Positions 1-6,004 of a DNA stretch of 7,854 nt are shown piece after piece. Location: contig VBBE01000050.1 in NCBI GenBank assembly GCA_005884605.1, forward strand, positions 1 through 7,854. Direction: 5' to 3'. The stretch is from Candidatus Bathyarchaeota archaeon (GTDB lineage Archaea; Thermoproteota; Bathyarchaeia; 40CM-2-53-6). Numbering within the stretch: the first letter of the stretch is position 1; each line of letters opens with the position of its first letter. The notes beneath the pieces are model-generated. The model was not told the DNA's origin. It did not search any database and worked only from the letters and a program-made list of their open reading frames with translations. The translations under genes and the position numbers were made by a program.

Positions 1-1
1 A

Positions 2-802
2 CAGTGTCGGGGCGCTAGTTTGTGCACAGTAGACCCTGGTTCCGGGACGACAAATTGCGCTGGCAATGGTAATTGTGGTTTCACGAACGCAAACATTAGG
101 CCCGGAGAGAACAATCATGTCATGAAGGTCACAGGGTTAACGGTCAATGATGGTAGCGGATACCAAGTAATCATTTCTTCTACTCGAGGAAGACAGTTCA
201 GCTTTTTCTATCCATGGCCTGTAAACGGCTTCGGCGGTTCCAACTCGAATGCCACGAACACTGCGCACGGAGCGCTAGACGTCAAGTTCGATATTAACTC
301 GTTCAACTTTACGCGAGGTTCCCAGACTGTCTCTGTACCTGGTTGGACTGTGCCTTATGCTACCCCACTCGTCTACTGGGTGAAAGTTGTCAATAACGCA
401 CTCAACCCAATAACGATCTCTCAGTACACATCACTCTACTTTGTGTGCTACCAGGACAGGTTCGGTTCGGGCAGCGGAACTTGTAATGAGACAGACGACA
501 ATTTCGCGGTCGACGACCGGACCATGAACCCGAATACTTTGATCGCCTATGATGATGTAAATCGACCCTATGTTCTTCCGGCCGCAACCGTGAGTGGTCC
601 AACAGGATCTACAATCATTAAGTTCGGCTCTTTCTGCCCCGGATCGACTTGCGGAAACCCTCCACCCAACCAGGACGTTGATTTTCCTACTCCCTACTTG
701 GTCTTCATGGGCTTCTTCTACAAGATGAATGGGCAAATAGTGGGCCAAACAATTTCTTTCGTGGCCGTTAGGGCTTGCACAACATACCCGACATGCCCGT
801 GA
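2..802 (+). CDS. Cys-rich archaeal type IV pilin-like protein, 5' end cut by window edge
   Basis: Probable structural subunit of an archaeal pilus or archaellum-like filament, displayed outside the cell. The frame is open to the window edge. The first in-frame start-like codon (TTG at 20) is probably not the true start, because codons before it still align with the paralogue at 1459-2559: a Gln-Cys pair at 2-7 matches Gln107-Cys108 there. By that alignment about 105 N-terminal residues, including the prepilin signal and helix, lie upstream. Shared blocks are an N-C-A-G-N-G-x-C motif, NDGSGY, an S-[ST]-RGR block, SFFYPWP, SFNFT-x-GSQT and a C-terminal GFxY segment. Further cysteines occur in V-C-Y, G-S-G-T-C, F-C-P-G-S-T-C and near the C-terminus, so disulfides are likely. 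N-x-S/T sequons (NAT, NFT) suggest glycosylation. Stop is TGA at 800-802. The family is inferred from the paralogue, since no signal peptide is visible here. Confidence 0.8.
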   Translation, partial: QCRGASLCTVDPGSGTTNCAGNGNCGFTNANIRPGENNHVMKVTGLTVNDGSGYQVIISSTRGRQFSFFYPWPVNGFGGSNSNATNTAHGALDVKFDINSFNFTRGSQTVSVPGWTVPYATPLVYWVKVVNNALNPITISQYTSLYFVCYQDRFGSGSGTCNETDDNFAVDDRTMNPNTLIAYDDVNRPYVLPAATVSGPTGSTIIKFGSFCPGSTCGNPPPNQDVDFPTPYLVFMGFFYKMNGQIVGQTISFVAVRACTTYPTCP

Positions 803-811
803 GACTCGCTT

Positions 812-836
812 CAGTCGACCGGGTTACTGTCGACTG
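812..836 (+). repeat. Perfect 8-bp inverted repeat (stem-loop) after first pilin gene
   Basis: CAGTCGAC (812-819) and GTCGACTG (829-836) are exact reverse complements around a 9-nt spacer. In RNA the stem can gain a ninth U-G pair (811/837). It begins 10 nt after the stop of the first pilin. Possible roles are 3'-end protection, transcript processing or attenuation, or a protein-binding dyad. There is no T tract downstream, which argues against a simple intrinsic terminator. Confidence 0.6.
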
Positions 837-871
837 GTACCGCGGAGACCGGGCGCGGGAAACAGCGGGGC

Positions 872-877
872 TTTATC
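872..877 (+). promoter_or_regulatory. Weak candidate archaeal TATA element
   Basis: TTTATC within CTTTATCGC is the most TATA-like hexamer in an otherwise GC-rich gap. Transcription would be expected to begin about 25 nt downstream, near 900, giving a leader of roughly 65 nt before the ATG at 965. No A-rich BRE is obvious upstream, so this is only a candidate. Confidence 0.22.
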
Positions 878-889
878 GCTAGAACCCTT

Positions 890-920
890 TGAGATGTTTG
901 GCTTGAACTTTCAAGTCTCA
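890..920 (+). repeat. Composite imperfect dyad in the putative leader or operator region
   Basis: CTTGAA (902-907) and TTCAAG (910-915) are reverse complements separated by 2 nt. TGAGA (890-894) pairs with TCTCA (916-920) outside them, leaving a 7-nt one-sided bulge (895-901). The compact inner dyad could be a dimeric-regulator site, or the whole could fold in the mRNA leader. Short dyads also arise by chance. Confidence 0.3.
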
Positions 921-947
921 ATCGGGCAGCTCGACACAGGAAGCACT

Positions 948-953
948 GGAGAG
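948..953 (+). promoter_or_regulatory. Shine-Dalgarno-like site for the small pilin
   Basis: GGAGAG lies 11 nt before the ATG at 965 within a purine-rich run. It matches the anti-Shine-Dalgarno end of archaeal 16S rRNA and supports that start over internal methionines. Confidence 0.5.
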
Positions 954-964
954 AGAAAGAAAGA

Positions 965-1453
965 ATGAATTTAGCAAAATGGGCAAAGAATCGTATTGAA
1001 AAGAACCGAAGGTCAAGGCGGGGCATCAGTACGATCATGGCCAACCTGATGATGCTTGTCATAGTCGTTACTCTTAGTTCCCTGCTCTTTGTCTGGGCAA
1101 TCTCCAGCTTCGGAGCCTACCAGGGCGGGGCAGGATACTGGTTCTCAAGCCGCAGCATAGCTAACCAGGAGAGGCTCTCCGTGGAGAACGTTTTCTTCAC
1201 AACATCCTGTGGGACGTGCAACAACCTCGTCAAGGTCTATGTGCGTAATGTAGGCACAATCCCGTTCACTATAGCATCAGTATACCTCAACTCAACGCTC
1301 TTCCAGTTCCAGCAAACCGTCAATGTGGGCAACGTGACCACGACCCCCTTGACCCTAACGCTGAGCGGCACGGGTTGGGCCCACAGCGACCTTCAGAAGA
1401 TCACGGTGGCTACCGTTCGAGGAACGATCGTAACCACAACCTGGGTGGCATAA
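965..1453 (+). CDS. Small archaeal type IV pilin-like protein with class III signal peptide
   Basis: A 162-residue prepilin-like protein, either a minor pilin or a small structural subunit. Residues 1-20 are a basic leader ending R-R-S-R-R-G. An archaeal prepilin peptidase (FlaK/PibD type) would be expected to cut after Gly20, leaving Ile-Ser-Thr-Ile at the mature N-terminus. Residues about 24-46 form one hydrophobic helix that would anchor the precursor and then pack in the filament core. The rest looks beta-rich. A V-x-V-R-N-V-G-T segment near the middle resembles the strand pattern common in archaeal pilins and in FlaF/FlaG. Cys82 and Cys85 form a CxxC. Two sequons (NST, NVT) are potential glycosylation sites. 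The ATG start gives a complete signal peptide and has a ribosome-binding site. It lies between two large paralogous pilins, 5 nt before the next start, which suggests co-assembly. Whether it is a tip, minor or FlaG-like component cannot be told from sequence alone. Confidence 0.86.
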   Translation: MNLAKWAKNRIEKNRRSRRGISTIMANLMMLVIVVTLSSLLFVWAISSFGAYQGGAGYWFSSRSIANQERLSVENVFFTTSCGTCNNLVKVYVRNVGTIPFTIASVYLNSTLFQFQQTVNVGNVTTTPLTLTLSGTGWAHSDLQKITVATVRGTIVTTTWVA

Positions 1454-1458
1454 ACCAG

Positions 1459-2559
1459 ATGCGAATCTATAGAAGATTCGTCCGCGCAAAGAAAGGCATT
1501 AGCACCATATTTGGAGGGCTCTTTTTCATCATCCTCATTCTCATGGGATTCAACCTGGTGATATGGGGATTCATCCAATACGACAACTACAACTCATCAC
1601 TCTTCAAGATGAACCAGAACGATCAGCTCGCAACTTCAGAGAACCTGGTTCCGGCAAGCCCTGGAGCCCAAAACTTCACCAGCACAAGCTTCAACATCCC
1701 GGTCAACAATCTAGGCGGGACAACCGTTAGCATCTCAAGAATCTACATAACCAATATTTCCCCAACTGGAGGAACTCAGTGCACCAATAGCGATCCCAAT
1801 AGCCAAGGTCCATGCATAGTTGATCCGGGAGCAGGCACCCAGAACTGCGCTGGCAACGGCAAGTGCTACTTCACTAACGGAAACGTAGCAGCTGGAGTAA
1901 TCAACCAACTCATCCATGTCACGGGGTTGTCTTTGAACGACGGTAGCGGATACAAAGTCATCATCAGCTCTACAAGAGGTCGCTTGTACAGCTTCTTCTA
2001 TCCGTGGCCGGTCTCTTTCAACAATAACAACCCGAGTGGACAATTCGTCACCAACATCGGACCTCTCTCGATATACTTCGACTTCAAATCTTTCAACTTC
2101 ACCCAGGGTTCTCAGACCCAGTCCCAATCAGCCTTCTGCGTCCCGTCAAGTGGCGCCATGGTGATCTGGGTCAAGGTCGCGAACACAGCAACCGACAGCG
2201 CGGTAATATTGCAAGGCAGCACCATGATGCAGATGCAACCCTACAGCGCCAACGGTTTCGGACAATTCGTCCGAACATGGATAGTTTCGCCAACAAGCAT
2301 CAATCCGAATTCTATTACCCCATACAGCATGGGTACTCCCTATAACCTTCCCCCAGCCCCTTCGAACGGACCGGGGCCTACGACAGAGGTCTATTTCGGG
2401 GGCTCAAGTCAGGGCGGGACAGGTGGTATTAACTTGGGTAGAGATGATAACTGGTTAACGTTCATCGGATTCTACTACAATTACAGGGGTCAGCCTCAGG
2501 GAGAGACCATTCCCTTCATGGACTTCAAGAGCGTTACCGGTTATCCGGGGACATGTTGA
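1459..2559 (+). CDS. Large Cys-rich archaeal type IV pilin-like protein, complete
   Basis: A 366-residue prepilin, probably a filament subunit. I chose the ATG at 1459, not an in-frame start at 1375, because it places the class III signal exactly at the N-terminus: a basic leader ending R-A-K-K-G, predicted cleavage after Gly13, mature start Ile-Ser-Thr-Ile, hydrophobic helix about 18-40. The earlier start would add residues read out of frame from the preceding pilin. A beta-strand block follows (about 75-103), then a Cys-rich insert starting at Gln107-Cys108 with four cysteines ending in N-C-A-G-N-G-K-C. Next come NDGSGY, SFFYPWP and SFNFTQGSQT, an Asn/Gly/Pro-rich region, and a C-terminal Cys. 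Sequons include NSS, NFT and NIS. It is much larger than a minimal archaeal pilin and is paralogous to the truncated gene at 2-802 along its C-terminal two-thirds. It starts 5 nt after the small pilin stop and ends 19 nt before the KaiC-like gene. Confidence 0.88.
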   Translation: MRIYRRFVRAKKGISTIFGGLFFIILILMGFNLVIWGFIQYDNYNSSLFKMNQNDQLATSENLVPASPGAQNFTSTSFNIPVNNLGGTTVSISRIYITNISPTGGTQCTNSDPNSQGPCIVDPGAGTQNCAGNGKCYFTNGNVAAGVINQLIHVTGLSLNDGSGYKVIISSTRGRLYSFFYPWPVSFNNNNPSGQFVTNIGPLSIYFDFKSFNFTQGSQTQSQSAFCVPSSGAMVIWVKVANTATDSAVILQGSTMMQMQPYSANGFGQFVRTWIVSPTSINPNSITPYSMGTPYNLPPAPSNGPGPTTEVYFGGSSQGGTGGINLGRDDNWLTFIGFYYNYRGQPQGETIPFMDFKSVTGYPGTC

Positions 2560-2578
2560 GTGAGACCTGGGATGGCTA

Positions 2579-3616
2579 ATGAGTTATGATGATCAGGGAC
2601 AGCCAGCCAACAACGACCCTTACTCGTATCAGGACCCCTCTCAGTACGACCCTTCACAAGGCTACACTGGATATGAGTCCGGTTCTTATGAGAACCAGGG
2701 GTATGACAACTCAGGATACGCTCCAACTCCACCACCACAAGAGCAGCAGCCGACGCGCCCTCAACTCCAACAACTCCAGAGAATACCGTCAGGAATTCCC
2801 GGTTTCGACCAGATCGTTGGCGGCGGGCTCATCCGTGACAGAGTCTATCTCCTAGCCGGACCTGCTGGTGCCGGCAAGACGATCTTCTCAACACAGTTTC
2901 TCTACAACGGAATCTCGAAGTACAACGAGAACGGGATCTATGTTGTGCTAGAGGAGACGCCTCAGCAGCTCCGTGAAAACATGTACAACAGCTTCGGCTG
3001 GAACATCCAGACCTACGAGGACAATGGCAACATCGTTCTCCTAGACGCGATTTCCAGCAGACTCGGGCTCAGCAGCGCCGAACGGTTTGTCGTACCTCGA
3101 CCTTTCACCCTGGAATCGCTGCTTTACGAGATCCAGAACGCCATACAAACTGTAAACGCTCGCAGAGTTGTAATCGACTCACTAGACGCAATGAGTCTGG
3201 AACTAACCCAGGTGGATCTTAGAAGCCTCATACAGCGACTTACTATGATTCTCAAATCCTTCGGCTGCACCACGCTGCTCGTCAGCGGACAAGCTGAGAC
3301 AAGCAATCAAGGACGAAAGTCTGTCGAAGAATACGTGGTCGACGGAATGATCAGGCTTCATCACAACTTGGAAGAGAGTGTCAGCGGTGAAACGACGCTC
3401 GAACAGAATGCTCTCCAAGGTAATTCTCTAGAAGAGGATTCGTTTTCAATGAAAGTGCGCTCTCGGAAAATCGAGATTCCCAAAATGCGTGGTACCTCGC
3501 ACTCTCAATATCAACATCCGTTCATCATCAACGAAGGCGGGATCGAGATCAAATCAGAGCCTGAGGTCACCAAGCGTTTGAGGCGCGCAATCTTCAAGGC
3601 GAAACAAGTTGATTAG
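2579..3616 (+). CDS. KaiC-like RecA-superfamily ATPase with Tyr/Gln/Pro-rich N-terminal tail
   Basis: A 345-residue cytoplasmic ATPase of the single-domain KaiC type, related to archaellum FlaH/ArlH. Residues 1-67 are low complexity: nine Tyr in the first 47 positions with Gln, Ser, Gly, Asp and Asn, then a Pro/Gln stretch. The RecA core begins at Arg68 with R-I-P-S-G-I-P-G-F-D. Walker A is GPAGAGKT at 94-101. The glutamate pair is Glu125-Glu126 in V-L-E-E-T-P. Walker B is VVIDS at 197-201 with Asp200. Near the C-terminus K-M-R-G (302-305) followed by H-P-F is a hallmark of KaiC-like proteins and less typical of FlaH. An acidic insert (about 265-288) precedes it. All catalytic elements are present, so ATP binding and hydrolysis are expected. 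Inferred role: a regulator of the FlaI/FlaJ machine, as ArlH is of ArlI. The C-terminus overlaps the next gene by 8 nt. KaiC identity is strong; the pilus role rests on context. Confidence 0.9.
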   Translation: MSYDDQGQPANNDPYSYQDPSQYDPSQGYTGYESGSYENQGYDNSGYAPTPPPQEQQPTRPQLQQLQRIPSGIPGFDQIVGGGLIRDRVYLLAGPAGAGKTIFSTQFLYNGISKYNENGIYVVLEETPQQLRENMYNSFGWNIQTYEDNGNIVLLDAISSRLGLSSAERFVVPRPFTLESLLYEIQNAIQTVNARRVVIDSLDAMSLELTQVDLRSLIQRLTMILKSFGCTTLLVSGQAETSNQGRKSVEEYVVDGMIRLHHNLEESVSGETTLEQNALQGNSLEEDSFSMKVRSRKIEIPKMRGTSHSQYQHPFIINEGGIEIKSEPEVTKRLRRAIFKAKQVD

Positions 3617-4397
3617 AGCCAAACCACAAGAAAGAATCCGCCGAATCCGGATAGGCATGGGGGGCCTAGACGAAAAACTAGGCGGCGGGATTCCAGCAGG
3701 CAGCACCGTTCTTCTAATCAGCAACCAAGAGGGTCCAGTCCGTCTCTTCTGCCAGCAAATCGCATACTTACTAGGCACTGAGGGTCACAGAATTTTCTAT
3801 TTCACAATTGTCAGAGACCCTGCATACATAAGGGAAGAAATGATGGTCTACGAATGGGATACCACCGAAATGGAACAAGGGAGACAGTGGACCTTTATTG
3901 ACGCATACAGTCCAAGAGTGCAGTCCCTCCAACAAGGAGGTCACGGGCCACAATCAATGGGCGCGGGTTTACTCGGGCCCGGGGCAATGAGTCCCGGTTC
4001 GAGAAGCCTCGGCTCCGACCTCTTTGTAACGCTCCGGAGGGAGATACTGTCACAACTGGATGAAGGAGACATAGTAATGATAGATTCGCTCTCGGACCTG
4101 CTGGTCAATCATGATGCCGCATCGGTCCGTGAGCTCTTGGAGATTCTAGGGAGCCAGATTCACCAGCGAAACGGTCTCGTCTTCATGCCCATCCTATCAG
4201 ACATTCACGATCCACACGTCGTCGCCACTTTGTCCCACATGTCCGATGTTGTTGTCGAATTCGAGCTTGAATCTGAGCACCTAGAAGGCAAGCTCCGGTT
4301 TTACAAGATGCGGAGAGCTCAGCTGCGTCCGATGCTCTTGCCCTTCTCGATCACAGACAGAGGAGTTATGGCCGAAACCTTCGGCAGAGTGATCTGA
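3609..4397 (+). CDS. KaiC/FlaH-like pseudo-ATPase lacking Walker A
   Basis: A 262-residue KaiC/FlaH-like protein that appears unable to bind ATP conventionally. The fold opens as in KaiC (G-G-L-D-E-K-L-G-G-G at 18-27, then a V-L-L-I strand). Where Walker A should follow, residues 38-46 read S-N-Q-E-G-P-V-R-L, with no G-K-[ST]. The glutamate pair after the next strand is also absent (T-I-V-R-D-P at 66-71). A Walker B-like V-M-I-D-S-L (156-161) keeps Asp159, and a K-M-R-R block near the C-terminus parallels K-M-R-G in its neighbour. Residues about 101-136 are a Gly/Ser/Gln-rich insert. The TTG start at 3609 is preferred because the first ATG (3657) would remove the first strand; AAGG at 3596-3599 could serve as ribosome-binding site. 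It overlaps the preceding gene by 8 nt, implying coupled translation and likely a complex with the active paralogue. In-frame TGA and TAA stops end it. Confidence 0.86.
   Translation: MIRAKPQERIRRIRIGMGGLDEKLGGGIPAGSTVLLISNQEGPVRLFCQQIAYLLGTEGHRIFYFTIVRDPAYIREEMMVYEWDTTEMEQGRQWTFIDAYSPRVQSLQQGGHGPQSMGAGLLGPGAMSPGSRSLGSDLFVTLRREILSQLDEGDIVMIDSLSDLLVNHDAASVRELLEILGSQIHQRNGLVFMPILSDIHDPHVVATLSHMSDVVVEFELESEHLEGKLRFYKMRRAQLRPMLLPFSITDRGVMAETFGRVI
4389..4394 (+). promoter_or_regulatory. Shine-Dalgarno-like GTGATC for the motor ATPase gene
   Basis: GTGATC matches part of the archaeal Shine-Dalgarno consensus GGAGGTGATC and lies 8 nt before the ATG at 4403, inside the end of the upstream coding sequence. 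It supports that start. Confidence 0.45.
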
Positions 4398-4402
4398 TAA
4401 TC

Positions 4403-6004
4403 ATGTCAAGAACCGTGAAGCCGGAAAAGACCGACAAGATAGACAATATTGTCGGCATGCTAATGGAATACGAAAAGATGACCATAGATCTGATGAAGAA
4501 AGCATCAGACACTCCGGTTCTAGATCAATACGACCTAAACGCGCCTTATGCGAAGGCCCGGATCGTCAAAGAAGATGGCGCGATCAAGTATCAGATAGTG
4601 GAGGTCCAGCTAAGCGATGATGAGAAGAAGAGCCTCAAAGAGATCGGAGAACTCCTGATCGAAGAGCTAGATGTTGACATTAAGAGATTAGGTGGCAACG
4701 AGAACGCTGGAGCCTACATTAGGAAACTTGTCGAGAAGATCATCAAGAACTACAAGATCAAGATTACACCCGATGGCCTGGATCGTATCATGTACTATGT
4801 TATCCGGGACTTTGTTCACTTCGACAAAATAGATCCATTGATGCGGGATCCCTGGATCGAAGATATCTCCTGCAACGGCATGGGAATACCCATCTACATA
4901 TGGCATCGAAAACACGAATCGATACCCACCAACGTTATCTTCAACACCTCGGAAGAGCTTGACAAGTTCATTCTCAAACTCAGTTACATGACTGGCCGCG
5001 CCATATCCATCGCCCAGCCTGTCCTCGATGCAACACTGCCCGACGGGAGCCGTGTTCAGATGACATACGAGAAAGAGGTCACCAGACGTGGATCAACCTT
5101 CACGATACGAAAGTTCAGGGAGAGGCCTCTCACCTGCTCAGACCTGATAATCTACAACACAATGTCAGCTGAAATGGCGGCATGGTACTGGTACATCATC
5201 GAGAAACAAGCCTCAGTCATCGTTGTGGGCGGCACCGCCTCAGGCAAGACGACTTGTATCAACACCCTTGCAATGTTCATCAAACCCAACGCCAAGATAG
5301 TCTCCATCGAAGACACGTCAGAAATCCAGCTCCCTCACGAAAACTGGCTTTCATCAGTCGTCAGAATGGGATTCGGAGTAACAGGGGAAGTCTCCGAGAT
5401 CACACTCTTCGACTTGCTCAAGAATGCCATGAGGCAGCGCCCCGAGTACATCATCGTCGGAGAAGTCAGAGGCAATGAAGCATACACCCTGATGCAGGCA
5501 ATCGCTACCGGTCACGGAGGCCTCGCAACGCTGCACGCCGATTCCGCGGAAGCAGCAATCCACCGTCTCGAAAGTGAACCCATGAACATACCCCGACCAC
5601 TAATCCCAACTATCGATGTCATCGGCGTCCAGACCAGAGTCCAGGTCGGTGACAAAAGCGTCCGACGCATGGTCAACATAGCAGAGGTCGTCGGGCTCGA
5701 TCCCACAACGAAGGACGTGTTGACAAACGATGTTTTCAAATGGAATCCAAAGACCGACACCTACGTGTTCTATGGACGAAGCTATGTCCTTGAGAACATA
5801 ATGAAACGTCACGGATACAAGCATGAGGAAGTAATGGAGGAACTCAACAACAGACGCCTCGTACTGGAATGGATGGTCCGGAACAACATCCGCGACTTCA
5901 AAGATGTCGTTGAAGTCATTCGCACTTACTACGTCAACCCGCAACAACTCTTGGATCGGGTCAAGCGCGAGAAGATGGTGCAACCATCAGGAGCTACTCC
6001 GTAA
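4403..6004 (+). CDS. FlaI/ArlI-type type II/IV secretion ATPase (pilus or archaellum motor)
   Basis: A 533-residue cytoplasmic hexameric ATPase that powers filament assembly through the FlaJ-type platform; length is normal for archaeal FlaI/PilT-like ATPases. The N-terminal domain (about 1-240) is charged and helical, then carries the D-P-W-I-E-D-I-S-C-N-G segment typical of the family's N-terminal domain. The C-terminal RecA-like domain has Walker A GGTASGKT (276-283, Lys282), an Asp box I-E-D-T-S-E-I-Q-L (302-310), Walker B I-I-V-G-E-V-R-G (350-357, Glu354) and a His box G-H-G-G-L-A-T-L-H-A-D-S (370-381). All are intact, so it should be active. The ATG lies 5 nt after the KaiC-like pseudo-ATPase stop. 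Its own stop abuts the platform gene's start with no spacer. No symbol is assigned because the sequence does not decide between an archaellum (arlI) and a pilus ATPase. Confidence 0.97.
   Translation: MSRTVKPEKTDKIDNIVGMLMEYEKMTIDLMKKASDTPVLDQYDLNAPYAKARIVKEDGAIKYQIVEVQLSDDEKKSLKEIGELLIEELDVDIKRLGGNENAGAYIRKLVEKIIKNYKIKITPDGLDRIMYYVIRDFVHFDKIDPLMRDPWIEDISCNGMGIPIYIWHRKHESIPTNVIFNTSEELDKFILKLSYMTGRAISIAQPVLDATLPDGSRVQMTYEKEVTRRGSTFTIRKFRERPLTCSDLIIYNTMSAEMAAWYWYIIEKQASVIVVGGTASGKTTCINTLAMFIKPNAKIVSIEDTSEIQLPHENWLSSVVRMGFGVTGEVSEITLFDLLKNAMRQRPEYIIVGEVRGNEAYTLMQAIATGHGGLATLHADSAEAAIHRLESEPMNIPRPLIPTIDVIGVQTRVQVGDKSVRRMVNIAEVVGLDPTTKDVLTNDVFKWNPKTDTYVFYGRSYVLENIMKRHGYKHEEVMEELNNRRLVLEWMVRNNIRDFKDVVEVIRTYYVNPQQLLDRVKREKMVQPSGATP
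5989..5993 (+). promoter_or_regulatory. Shine-Dalgarno site for the platform gene
   Basis: AGGAG lies inside the last codons of the ATPase gene, 11 nt before the ATG at 6005. As the ATPase stop (6002-6004) directly abuts this ATG, ribosomes could terminate and reinitiate here, helping couple the output of the two partner proteins. Confidence 0.5.

Larger units (their letters stand above)
803..964 (+). other. Intergenic region between first pilin and main operon
   Basis: This 162-nt gap is the only sizeable non-coding stretch in the window. It holds a perfect inverted repeat just after the pilin stop, a TATA-like candidate (872-877), a second imperfect dyad (890-920) and a purine-rich ribosome-binding region before the next start. 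No poly-T run follows the first stem, so a classical archaeal terminator is not evident. Later junctions are all very tight, so a promoter or processing site for the downstream genes most plausibly lies here. No tRNA or other RNA gene was recognised. Confidence 0.6.

Noticed and set aside
20..22. TTG at 20 as the true start of the first gene
   Set aside because: Codons before it still align with the paralogue (Gln-Cys at 2-7), and a start here would leave the protein with no signal peptide or pilin helix. The gene is cut by the window edge.
812..836. Intrinsic terminator
   Set aside because: The stem is followed by GC-rich sequence with no T tract, and archaeal termination usually relies on T runs, so it is listed only as an inverted repeat.
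811..1062. Minus-strand 83-codon frame across the intergenic gap
   Set aside because: It overlaps the signal peptide and helix of the small pilin. Its hydrophobic stretch is explained by antisense reading, and no supporting start context was seen.
1375..1458. Longer N-terminus for the large pilin starting at 1375
   Set aside because: It would overlap the small pilin by 79 nt and add residues that are just that gene's sequence read in another frame. The ATG at 1459 places the class III signal at the N-terminus as expected.
1735..2127. Minus-strand 130-codon frame
   Set aside because: Antisense to the large pilin. Its product is a charged, featureless sequence, while the + frame has conserved paralogous motifs.
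5600..5983. Minus-strand 127-codon frame
   Set aside because: Antisense shadow within the C-terminal part of the secretion ATPase.
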